Below, piece after piece: positions 1-6,716 of a stretch of 35,466 nt of DNA (position 1 is its first letter; each line of letters begins with the position of its first letter). Both the position numbers and the translations under genes were made by a program. The notes beneath the pieces are model-generated. The model was not told the DNA's origin. It worked only from the letters and a program-made list of their open reading frames with translations, and ran no database searches. The stretch spans positions 1 through 35,466 of IMG/VR virus record IMGVR_UViG_3300032309_002702. One strand, written 5' to 3'. Source of the stretch: a virus.

Positions 1-31
1 GATTCACTCACCTAACCTAAAGGAGCAACCC

Positions 32-676
32 ATGAGATTACAAGATTTAGCTGCAAGATTAGTAGCAGTAGAAGCTAAGTTAGCAACACTAACTGGCACA
101 TCAGTTAATACAGAAAATGCCACGAGCATTGAAGAACTAGACGCAAGATTATCCGTAGTTGAAGCCCATGTTGATCATTTGATTACTGTTCAAACTCAAG
201 CCCATGTTGATGCTATTATTTCTGCACCAGCTGGCAATGCACCGGTAGATGTTGAAGAAGTAGTTGCATTATCTCCAAGTGTTGATCATTCAGTCGCCGC
301 CGACATTGTTGCTGAGGTTGTTACAGCACAATTTGATGCAGATCCGGTTCATCACTCCGAAGTTGCTGATATTATTTCAGCCGCAGTAATGGCAGTCGTT
401 AAAGCAGAACCAGACGTGGTAGTTGATGCAGTTGCAATCACTGAAGCTATTGTACAAGCTGTAGCTGATATGCCAGCTCCAACAGCAGAAGCAGCGGAAC
501 AAGCAGCCGAAGCAGTTGCTAACATTGTTGCAGCAGCTACAGGTGAAGAAATTCATTCTGAAGTTCATCAACAAATACATGATGCAGTTTCCGCCCCAGC
601 AGATCCTGCACTAGATGACATCGAGCATCGGTTAGAGGCAGTTGAAGCAAAGGTCGATAGTTTATTGGGAAAGTAA
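32..676 (+). CDS. Ala/Val-rich protein with heptad-like repeats, function unknown
   Basis: The product has 214 residues and is acidic and low in complexity, rich in Ala, Val, Glu and Asp. I do not recognise the family. Three copies of a motif of the form RLxxVEAxVxxL lie near residues 9-20, 39-50 and 201-212. They look like short coiled-coil segments bracketing an Ala/Val-rich middle. There is no signal peptide or membrane segment. The start is fixed by an AAAGGAG Shine-Dalgarno at 19-25, seven bases before the ATG. The gene ends just before a hairpin region and a strong terminator, so it closes a transcription unit entering from the left. A structural or oligomerisation role in a virion is possible but unsupported by homology. 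Confidence 0.75.
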   Translation: MRLQDLAARLVAVEAKLATLTGTSVNTENATSIEELDARLSVVEAHVDHLITVQTQAHVDAIISAPAGNAPVDVEEVVALSPSVDHSVAADIVAEVVTAQFDADPVHHSEVADIISAAVMAVVKAEPDVVVDAVAITEAIVQAVADMPAPTAEAAEQAAEAVANIVAAATGEEIHSEVHQQIHDAVSAPADPALDDIEHRLEAVEAKVDSLLGK

Positions 677-678
677 TT

Positions 679-711
679 ACCAGCATAAAGCGCTGGTTTA
701 AGACTTTTTTT
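679..711 (+). terminator. hairpin with trailing T-run, weak terminator candidate
   Basis: ACCAGC at 679-684 pairs with GCTGGT at 692-697 across a 7-base loop. A run of seven T lies at 705-711. The T-run starts seven bases after the stem, so termination here would be weaker than at the hairpin at 760-779. Confidence 0.4.
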
Positions 712-759
712 GAAACGGGCCCAAAATAGAGGGATCGCTGGATGCTCGTAACCAGCACT

Positions 760-783
760 AAAGAGCCATGTGGCTCTTTTTTT
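760..783 (+). terminator. rho-independent terminator
   Basis: AAAGAGCC at 760-767 pairs perfectly with GGCTCTTT at 772-779 around the loop ATGT. A T-run to 783 follows directly. This is a textbook intrinsic terminator for the upstream gene. The stretch 677-832 otherwise holds only the weaker hairpin at 679-697 and a second GCTGG/CCAGC pair (737-741 with 752-756). I see no gene in it. Confidence 0.9.
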
Positions 784-819
784 ATGGATTAAATGTAATA
801 TTAAAGTAACTATATTATA

Positions 820-827
820 GTTAAATA
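820..827 (+). promoter_or_regulatory. late-promoter-like octamer GTTAAATA
   Basis: GTTAAATA resembles the NATAAATA late motif of T4-like phages. It lies five bases before the ATG at 833, and no Shine-Dalgarno is present. T4 late transcription starts about six bases after the octamer, which would fall on the A of ATG. Confidence 0.5.
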
Positions 828-832
828 ATGAT

Positions 833-1603
833 ATGAATACCGAACAAAAAACTTACCGAACTATAGCTATTAGCGATGTACATCTTGGTACTAAAGATTG
901 TAAAGCTGAATCTTTAAATAATTTTTTAAAACACAATAGTTGTGATACCTTGTATTTGGTAGGTGACATAATAGATGCTTGGAAAATACAACAAAATAGA
1001 TTACGGTGGTATCAAAGCCATACTAATGTGATACGCCGAATACTAGGACATGCTAAAAGAAATACCCGTGTAGTATATGTAGCGGGAAATCATGATGAAT
1101 TTTTACGCATTATGATACCGTACGGAATAAGTTTTGGTCGTATAGAAATTTGTAATCAAGCAGTACATATGGGACTAGACGGCCGCCGCTATCTAGTAGT
1201 ACATGGAGATTTATTCGATGGTATTACAAGGTTAGCTCCTTGGCTAAGTATGTTGGGCGACCGTGCTTATGATATAGTATTACGACTTAACAGTAAATTT
1301 AATTGGTGTAGACATCGATTAGGTTTTGGTTATTGGAGTTTAAGTCAGTGGCTAAAGCACCGTGTAAAAAAAGCGGTAGATTTTATATTCAAATTTGAAC
1401 AAAATATTACCAAATATGCAGCCAAGCGTGGATACGATGGAGTTATTTGTGGTCATATACACAAGGCTGAAATTAAAGAAATTGACGGCATAGTTTATAT
1501 GAACGACGGAGATTGGGTAGAATCTATGTCCGCATTAGTAGAACATCACGATGGTCGTTGGGAAATTGTTACTTGGAATCAAACAGCGGATCAAATTTTA
1601 TAA
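833..1603 (+). CDS. LpxH/YbbF-like metallophosphoesterase
   Basis: The 256-residue protein has all motifs of the calcineurin-like metallophosphoesterase fold in order: SDVHLG (D15, H17), GDIID (D45), GNHDE (N86, H87, D88), VHGDLFD (H124) and GHIHK (H208, H210). Spacing and overall sequence resemble LpxH-type UDP-2,3-diacylglucosamine pyrophosphohydrolases and their uncharacterised relatives. The family uses two divalent metals to cleave phosphoesters or pyrophosphates. A role in host lipid A or another nucleotide-linked lipid is inferred, not shown. It starts behind a late-promoter-like octamer without a Shine-Dalgarno, and its stop overlaps the convergent cyclase gene by six bases. The fold assignment is secure; the substrate is not. 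Confidence 0.88.
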   Translation: MNTEQKTYRTIAISDVHLGTKDCKAESLNNFLKHNSCDTLYLVGDIIDAWKIQQNRLRWYQSHTNVIRRILGHAKRNTRVVYVAGNHDEFLRIMIPYGISFGRIEICNQAVHMGLDGRRYLVVHGDLFDGITRLAPWLSMLGDRAYDIVLRLNSKFNWCRHRLGFGYWSLSQWLKHRVKKAVDFIFKFEQNITKYAAKRGYDGVICGHIHKAEIKEIDGIVYMNDGDWVESMSALVEHHDGRWEIVTWNQTADQIL

Positions 1604-2893
1604 TATATTATTTTTGCTGTTCCAATCAATTTCTTCAACTAGTGCTTCAGCATTAATTTTAAATACACCAAATTCTTGTTTGGTTATTCTACCTGCTATC
1701 TTTTCTAATCCTGCTTGTGCTGTAGGTTCTTTTAACCAACGAGCGACCCAATACCATTGAAATGCGTGTGAGTTATCAAAAACTTGATCATAATATTGAG
1801 CCAATTTAATTGCGGCTTGGGTATTTTTCTGTTTACCTGCTTGTGATAATGCAGCAACACCCTCTGCCGTTTCGTTTTTGGTAGCATCGGGAAGAGCTAA
1901 TAATGCTGTACCTAAATTGACACGAGCTTCAATATCTTTGTCAGCACAATTACGCCAAACTTGTAAACTAACATTTCGCTGACTTTCACCTAAATATCCC
2001 GATTCAAACAAGTTGCCTATAATTGTCTGATTATGTGGGTTCAACAAAATTTTATTACCGGCTTGAAATACCGCGGCTACTTTTCGTATATGTTTTTTTG
2101 GTATTAATTGGCGTTCGGCTAATTCGATTAATAACTCAAATGTACTCCGATCTCGGTTACGCACAGTTTTTGCTAGTAATATAGGTATAGCATGATCATA
2201 GTCACTGGCACTTAGAAATTTCTGTGCAGTCGGCATACTTATACTAGCATTAGCTACATCAGCCATTATATATTTTATAACATCTTCTGTACTTGATTCG
2301 TCATCAATTATTGGTGCTACAAACTTAGCAACACTTTTATCACTGTCAATTCGGGTGACCGAGGGGTTAGGTTCGGCACCAGTCACAGCTATTGACCATA
2401 TTTTTATAGGGTTATGTATATTTTTAAAATTTTGTAATCCGCGATCAACGAATTTTGCATCAGGGATCTTACCCGCTACGGCTTGGTATACTACATCACT
2501 CATGCCGATACCTCCGTAATCTGCTTGGCTTTCAATACGGGCAGCAAGATTTACAGCATCGCCCATTAGGTTAGTGCCCTGTACAACCACATCTCCTAAA
2601 TTAAGTCCAATGCGAAAACGCATTTGTGGTTGTTTAGGATTCCGTTTATTTCTTTCGTACAGTGCTTCTTGGCAAGCAATGGAGAATTTTACAGCATTTA
2701 CCGGACTGGCAAATTCAGCAAGTACACTATCTCCAGCACTATTAAAAATTCTGCCACGATATTCTTCGATCATGGGATCGATTATGCTACGACATTCGGC
2801 CAATATTTGCAAGGTACCTTCTTCATCAGCACTCATCATGCGGCTGTATCCAACAACATCGGTACAAAATATTGTGGTGAGTTTTCGTTCCAT
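1598..2893 (-). CDS. class III adenylate/guanylate cyclase with Sel1/TPR-like C-terminus
   Basis: The 431-residue protein begins with a class III nucleotide cyclase catalytic domain (about 3-170). The metal aspartates are visible in FCTDVVGYS (D12) and NSAGDSVLAEF (D55), and GDAVNLAARIES supplies the catalytic Asn and Arg. It resembles the soluble rhizobial-type cyclases with a DVVGYSRMM motif. The rest (about 200-431) looks like Sel1/TPR helical repeats, with stretches such as ALSQAGKQKNTQAAIKLAQ. The enzyme would make cAMP or another cyclic nucleotide; base preference cannot be read reliably. A Shine-Dalgarno-like AAAGAG lies six bases before the ATG, with a late-type octamer further upstream. 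A cyclase in a phage-like setting is unusual. Confidence 0.88.
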   Translation of the reverse strand: MERKLTTIFCTDVVGYSRMMSADEEGTLQILAECRSIIDPMIEEYRGRIFNSAGDSVLAEFASPVNAVKFSIACQEALYERNKRNPKQPQMRFRIGLNLGDVVVQGTNLMGDAVNLAARIESQADYGGIGMSDVVYQAVAGKIPDAKFVDRGLQNFKNIHNPIKIWSIAVTGAEPNPSVTRIDSDKSVAKFVAPIIDDESSTEDVIKYIMADVANASISMPTAQKFLSASDYDHAIPILLAKTVRNRDRSTFELLIELAERQLIPKKHIRKVAAVFQAGNKILLNPHNQTIIGNLFESGYLGESQRNVSLQVWRNCADKDIEARVNLGTALLALPDATKNETAEGVAALSQAGKQKNTQAAIKLAQYYDQVFDNSHAFQWYWVARWLKEPTAQAGLEKIAGRITKQEFGVFKINAEALVEEIDWNSKNNIL

Positions 2894-2903
2894 TTAGTGC
2901 TCT

Positions 2904-3275
2904 TTATCTATTTATTAGTAGATAGGCAAACAGTAAATAGGTCATTTGATGAGCAAATTGATCTGCTCCAAACTCGCGCCAAAATTTTGGTTTAGCAATG
3001 TCTTTACATCCAAAGCGCACCTTTAACCAATCTACATGGTAGTGAACAATTAAATCAACAATACCGCACACCAGTACCATTGCAGGTGAAATAGATATAA
3101 AAGGCATAAGAATAGCTAGGGCTACAAGTGTCCCTATGACATGGTCTAATGTATGGCTGAATCCAATTGGATCCCAATAGATACCTTTTTTTATTGTTTG
3201 AGCGTAAGACTGTATCCAAAAGTCAGCTATATAATGCTTGATTTGTAGAGATGTCAAGACTGCTAATATTTCCAT
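2904..3275 (-). CDS. DUF3307 family integral membrane protein
   Basis: The 123-residue protein has about three hydrophobic segments and matches the pattern of the DUF3307 family: an early KHYIADFWIQ (the family's HxxxDF.Q element) and a late GADQFAHQMTY (D-Q-xx-H). The family is widespread in bacteria and also found in tailed phages; its function is unknown. An AATAAATA octamer lies five bases before the ATG, with no Shine-Dalgarno. The downstream cyclase gene starts 11 bases after the stop, so the two probably form one transcription unit. Confidence 0.78.
   Translation of the reverse strand: MEILAVLTSLQIKHYIADFWIQSYAQTIKKGIYWDPIGFSHTLDHVIGTLVALAILMPFISISPAMVLVCGIVDLIVHYHVDWLKVRFGCKDIAKPKFWREFGADQFAHQMTYLLFAYLLINR
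2909..2916 (-). promoter_or_regulatory. late-promoter-like octamer AATAAATA upstream of the cyclase
   Basis: On the minus strand AATAAATA lies inside the last codons of the upstream DUF3307 gene, 15 bases before the cyclase ATG. Transcription from it would leave a leader of about ten bases that keeps the AAAGAG ribosome binding site (2900-2905). Confidence 0.4.
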
Positions 3276-3280
3276 AATAT

Positions 3281-3288
3281 TATTTATT
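3281..3288 (-). promoter_or_regulatory. late-promoter-like octamer AATAAATA abutting a start codon
   Basis: On the minus strand AATAAATA is separated from the ATG at 3275 by exactly five bases. This spacing would start a T4-type late transcript at the start codon. Confidence 0.5.
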
Positions 3289-3331
3289 AAAACTTAGTAG
3301 ATAACTTATTTTTATACAGTATTAAATAATA

Positions 3332-3339
3332 TATAAATA
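3332..3339 (+). promoter_or_regulatory. perfect TATAAATA late-promoter octamer
   Basis: TATAAATA matches the T4 late consensus exactly. It overlaps the AAGGAG at 3339-3344, six bases before the first ATG (3346) and twelve before the second (3352). A transcript from this promoter would lose the ribosome binding site and begin near 3346. Confidence 0.55.
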
Positions 3340-3351
3340 AGGAGTATGAAC

Positions 3352-3702
3352 ATGCAAGAAAAACTAGAAGAAGCACACGCTAAAGGTCAACTGATTGAAA
3401 AGATTACCTTTGCTCTATTACCACTGTTATTCTCATGTGTAGTGTACCTAATGAGTGCTCTACAGAACCTTAGCCATGACGTTACTATATTGAATGGTAA
3501 AATTTCTCTAGTAGTTACTAGTGATAACAAACAGGCCAACAATTCAGGAGCAGAACTTGCTCGTGAAAAATTACGTCAAGATCTTGAAAAAGAGATTCAA
3601 CGTAATCGTGATATGATTGCCGATAATCGTCAGCATATTGCCATTATAGAAGATAGAATGGGAATATCTAACAAAGTCAAATCGCCCTCTGCTAAAGATT
3701 AA
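3352..3702 (+). CDS. small membrane-anchored coiled-coil protein
   Basis: The product has 116 residues from this start, or 118 from the ATG at 3346. I prefer 3352 because AAGGAG at 3339-3344 lies seven bases before it but only one base before 3346. A hydrophobic segment near residues 19-40 is followed by a charged, helical, Gln/Arg/Glu-rich tail that looks like a coiled coil. The topology resembles small phage inner-membrane proteins, including some spanin subunits, but nothing identifies it as one. Its stop overlaps the convergent gene through TTAA at 3699-3702. I do not recognise a family. Confidence 0.7.
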   Translation: MQEKLEEAHAKGQLIEKITFALLPLLFSCVVYLMSALQNLSHDVTILNGKISLVVTSDNKQANNSGAELAREKLRQDLEKEIQRNRDMIADNRQHIAIIEDRMGISNKVKSPSAKD

Positions 3703-4325
3703 TCTTCGTAGTCTTGTCTTAAGTCGGGGTCAATGAGTTGTCCCCGCATTAAATATAGTGGACTTTTACGATAGATAATTACGTCGTGGAATGGATCAGT
3801 AATGATCTTGATACACCAAGTGATAGCAGTACGGCGGCTTTCAATAGCAGTAAGTTGAATCATTCTAAATATTACCCCGGCTACTCCCAACCATAACCAT
3901 CCCCAACCGATACGATTGAACAGTGTATCGGGGCTGGCATCGGGCATGATAAAATTAAATAACTCAGCATCAAAATAGGCTAGAATAGGCACCGCCGCCC
4001 AACAGGCTAATAATACTCTTTTGCGTTTGAGATTGAATCCCACTTTGATTTTTTCTTTGTACTCAAAGGTGGCCTTATTGTATTCATCGTACCCGTCGGG
4101 TTCAAAAAAGAAATGCCCAATTTGGCGTGTAGTCATGGCAATAAACCAAGCAATGTAAGAACTAATTACAGGATTGATAAACAAATATACATATGCTACC
4201 AAAAAACTAGTAGCCGAAATCAAGTGTAAAAATTGGTTAATTCTGCTGTGATGATAGTATCTGTGGTCGTCCCAACGTTGGATGCGTAGTGTTTCCCTGA
4301 TAGAGGGAAAAGTAATTTCAGACAT
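3699..4325 (-). CDS. Mpo1-like (DUF962-type) polytopic membrane protein
   Basis: The 208-residue protein has about four membrane segments. Conserved-looking histidine elements occur in order: RYYHHSRINQFLHL near residues 22-35, RQIGHFFFEPDGYDE near 67-81 and DPFHDVI near 177-183. The IGHFFFE block resembles the QxxGHxxFE signature of the Mpo1/YGL010w family, which includes an iron-dependent dioxygenase of fatty-acid alpha-oxidation. If the assignment holds, it would act on host membrane 2-hydroxy fatty acids; that is inference. The start has a good AAAAGGAT ribosome binding site, with TATAAATA 17 bases upstream of the ATG. Other His-rich membrane hydroxylase families remain possible. Confidence 0.6.
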   Translation of the reverse strand: MSEITFPSIRETLRIQRWDDHRYYHHSRINQFLHLISATSFLVAYVYLFINPVISSYIAWFIAMTTRQIGHFFFEPDGYDEYNKATFEYKEKIKVGFNLKRKRVLLACWAAVPILAYFDAELFNFIMPDASPDTLFNRIGWGWLWLGVAGVIFRMIQLTAIESRRTAITWCIKIITDPFHDVIIYRKSPLYLMRGQLIDPDLRQDYED

Positions 4326-4342
4326 ATGTAATCCTTTTGTAA

Positions 4343-4350
4343 TATTTATA
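4343..4350 (-). promoter_or_regulatory. perfect TATAAATA late-promoter octamer, leadered arrangement
   Basis: On the minus strand TATAAATA lies 17 bases before the ATG at 4325, with AAAAGGAT between them. This is the conventional T4 late-gene layout and contrasts with the octamers that abut start codons elsewhere in the window. Confidence 0.6.
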
Positions 4351-4374
4351 CATAATATTTGGGCAAAAATTATA

Positions 4375-4403
4375 TTGACATATTGTTTTAATAAATATAT
4401 ACT
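4375..4403 (+). promoter_or_regulatory. near-consensus sigma70 promoter with overlapping AATAAATA
   Basis: TTGACA at 4375-4380, a 17-base spacer, and TATACT at 4398-4403 make a near-perfect housekeeping promoter. AATAAATA at 4390-4397 lies directly against the -10 box and could also serve as a late promoter. AAAGGAG at 4419-4425 follows, five bases before the ATG at 4431. Confidence 0.8.
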
Positions 4404-4430
4404 TAAAATATTCTTTATAAAGGAGAACTC

Positions 4431-4985
4431 ATGAAGAAAATCGTTACTATCGCTGCTCTACTGACAGCAACAACTTTGGCTACCGCCGCTAGTATCACCG
4501 TCGAAGGTCAAATTCAAAACGGCGATCGTGGTGCTCGTGACAGCGACAACTATGCACTCAGTGTACAACAGTCTCTTAACAAGACTTTTGCCGCTGATGT
4601 TGGTGTCACTACTTTCCAAGAAGATGGTACTAAAGCATTGAGCAATAGGCTTGAAGTTGGTCTTACTGGTACTCGTTCGGTTGGTCCAGTAAACCTATAT
4701 ACTCGTGTAGCAGTTGGTGAAAAATTCAGCAATGGTGCTGATTTTGGTTATTACAGTGTAGAGCCAGGCGTTGAATACAATTTTACCAACAAACTAAGTG
4801 GTAAAGTAGGTTATCGTTTCCGTAATGGATTTGGTACAAACGGAAATCTTGACACTACTAATACCACTCGTGCCGGTGTTAGCTATGCTGTAACCAAGCA
4901 GGACGCAGTTGGTGTTCGTTATGATCAAGTTCGTGGTGATAGCTTTAACCACAGTTTTAACTTTGCATATACTCGTTCATTCTGA
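4431..4985 (+). CDS. secreted outer-membrane beta-barrel protein
   Basis: The 184-residue protein starts with a typical signal peptide: MKK, a hydrophobic run, and a signal peptidase I site near ATA/ASIT (about residue 20). The mature part alternates polar and hydrophobic residues in repeated strands with Gly- and Asn-rich turns, and it ends in YTRSF. A C-terminal Phe is the usual BAM-recognised end of small 8-10-stranded outer membrane barrels. The gene has its own strong sigma70 promoter and ribosome binding site, so early or constitutive expression in the host is likely. Changing the host surface, for example to exclude other phages, is a possible role. The specific family is not recognised. 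Confidence 0.82.
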   Translation: MKKIVTIAALLTATTLATAASITVEGQIQNGDRGARDSDNYALSVQQSLNKTFAADVGVTTFQEDGTKALSNRLEVGLTGTRSVGPVNLYTRVAVGEKFSNGADFGYYSVEPGVEYNFTNKLSGKVGYRFRNGFGTNGNLDTTNTTRAGVSYAVTKQDAVGVRYDQVRGDSFNHSFNFAYTRSF

Positions 4986-5039
4986 TATTACAGAACATAT
5001 TAATAGAGTGAATTTGTATAATTATAGTTATAATTAAAA

Positions 5040-5690
5040 ATGAATTCGCTAGTATTATTAACATCGGGTACGACTAAACCTCCCAAGAAAATTAATCATT
5101 CTTGGGAGCATATTGAAAATGCGATTGAACGATCTATTTCAGAAATAGGGCTGAGTAGCAAAGACATTGTACTTGATGTGTTTCCTGGAAACACTATCGC
5201 TCATTATACAGTAACAGCAATGCCTGCATACCGTGCAGGCTCAATGTTAATATCTGCTAAATTTGAAGCAATTGATTACATATCAAAATTCAATGAATAT
5301 CGCCCTACATACATTGCATTAATTCCTAAACATTGGGAATTATTAAAAGAGCATAATCAATGGAAAACAGTAGATATGAGTTGTGTTCGTTACATGACTA
5401 CTGGATCTGGTAAAGTCCCTCAAGAAATGATTGATGATTTTTTATCAAAGGGAGTTAAATTGGTCGCTAACTGGTATGGTATGACGGAACACCCGCCTCC
5501 TGTATTAATAGGCTATAATTCAGAACAGTTTGATTTAAATCCAACTTTAGGGTATACCATTGAATTTGCAGACGATGGCGAATGTATTATAAACGGATTC
5601 TACACCGGTGATTTATTCGATGTTGCAACTAAGAAATTTCTTATGCGAAAAAATGCTCTATCTAATATTAAGACTTGGAAAAATTCTTAA
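5040..5690 (+). CDS. miniature AMP-binding (ANL superfamily) domain
   Basis: The 216-residue protein carries the core adenylation motifs: the phosphate loop LLTSGTTKPPK at residues 6-16, YGMTE at 146-150 and TGD at 189-191. It ends at a degenerate hinge (MRKNALSNIK). Typical ANL enzymes have about 500 residues; here the roughly 150 residues before the phosphate loop and the whole C-terminal lysine domain are absent. The ATG sits just before the phosphate loop with only a TATAATTA-like element upstream, so the gene looks naturally small rather than frame-broken. It may adenylate an acid for a partner enzyme. The stop shares TTAA at 5687-5690 with the convergent oxygenase gene. Confidence 0.78.
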   Translation: MNSLVLLTSGTTKPPKKINHSWEHIENAIERSISEIGLSSKDIVLDVFPGNTIAHYTVTAMPAYRAGSMLISAKFEAIDYISKFNEYRPTYIALIPKHWELLKEHNQWKTVDMSCVRYMTTGSGKVPQEMIDDFLSKGVKLVANWYGMTEHPPPVLIGYNSEQFDLNPTLGYTIEFADDGECIINGFYTGDLFDVATKKFLMRKNALSNIKTWKNS

Positions 5691-6160
5691 TAGTTAGATA
5701 ATCTTTCCTTTAAGGTAGAAACGGTAACGACAATCCTTGGAGGTACTGGAATATAAACACTGTGAAATTTCGATACATCTAATTTGTGCCATCTATACAG
5801 ATCAATTACATGTTCTTCGTACATACTTTCGTTTGTTTTTTCTCTATGAAATCTAGTTGATCCATTACCAGATTGTATTACGTAGTTAAAAGCAATATCT
5901 CTGCAAGATAAATTATCCATATGTACTGGAAGATCTGCCGATAGCACAAATATATGTGTGTCGTGTTCGAAATTAAATAAAGATTCTGTAAATTTCTTCA
6001 GTTTATCACTGGCGTTAATGCTAGAAAAACATTGATAGGTCGATGCTTCTGTGTCACCTTGTGATGTATACCTTTCACCAGTATCAACAGTAATACGTAT
6101 GTCTTCTATAAGATCTTTTGGTATTTTAGGAAGATGATCTAAATATTCTAAGTTACTCAT
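5687..6160 (-). CDS. small 2OG-Fe(II) oxygenase-like protein
   Basis: The 157-residue protein shows the facial triad pattern of 2-oxoglutarate oxygenases: LPVHMDN (H80, D82) and a distal H133 in KFHSV, with R142 in PPRIVVTVS positioned to bind 2-oxoglutarate. A tRWHKLD-type element near residue 123 is typical of small phage-borne aspartyl-hydroxylase-like proteins. The ATG overlaps the previous stop by 8 bases (ATGAGTAA), so translation is probably coupled. It is the last gene of a three-gene block with another oxygenase and an acetyltransferase. The substrate is unknown. Confidence 0.65.
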   Translation of the reverse strand: MSNLEYLDHLPKIPKDLIEDIRITVDTGERYTSQGDTEASTYQCFSSINASDKLKKFTESLFNFEHDTHIFVLSADLPVHMDNLSCRDIAFNYVIQSGNGSTRFHREKTNESMYEEHVIDLYRWHKLDVSKFHSVYIPVPPRIVVTVSTLKERLSNY

Positions 6161-6716
6161 AGATTGTTCCTAGATTAAAATCATTGTAAACAAAATCGCC
6201 AAAAATTCTTATACTTATTTGTTCTCCGACTCCTTTTGGAAATCCGTGAGGAATAGAGTCGTTAAAAAAGACACATTTTTCTTTAACTTCAATATCTCCC
6301 TCCATCCACATAGGACCGGTCATTTTACTTGCTATGGTTAATCCTAAATTTTTATTAAGGTCTTTGGGTGTGTTATCGTCACTGTCAACATGAATAACTA
6401 ACGGCCCAGTAAGTACAAAAGCTCGAATCATCCCTACAGTGTTTATAGGTAACGATTCGACTAAAGATCTGATATAAGGGGTATGAATCGTTTCATCCCA
6501 TACCCAATCAGAATGAGGAATGAGTTTTGCTGTTTTAAAATCTTCAAAAACTTGTGTAGAATTTTTATTTAAAAAAACAGTTTTCCATCCATCTCCTTGC
6601 TCATTCAGATGCTGAATATCCCATCGTTCCTGCGGAATACTGAGAATTTCTTGTTCTAATAATTCTTCATTTACATCTATATCGACCGCAACAGCTTTAA
6701 TTTTTAACCAATTCAT
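6153..6716 (-). CDS. Asp/Asn beta-hydroxylase-like 2OG-Fe(II) oxygenase
   Basis: The 187-residue protein has VIHVDSD (H109, D111), a distal H157 in IPHGFP and R170 in SIRIFG. These are the iron and 2-oxoglutarate ligands expected of an aspartyl/asparaginyl beta-hydroxylase-type double-stranded beta-helix. It starts at a TAATG junction with the acetyltransferase gene, a sign of translational coupling. The residues are those of a working enzyme, but the substrate cannot be deduced. Confidence 0.7.
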   Translation of the reverse strand: MNWLKIKAVAVDIDVNEELLEQEILSIPQERWDIQHLNEQGDGWKTVFLNKNSTQVFEDFKTAKLIPHSDWVWDETIHTPYIRSLVESLPINTVGMIRAFVLTGPLVIHVDSDDNTPKDLNKNLGLTIASKMTGPMWMEGDIEVKEKCVFFNDSIPHGFPKGVGEQISIRIFGDFVYNDFNLGTIYE

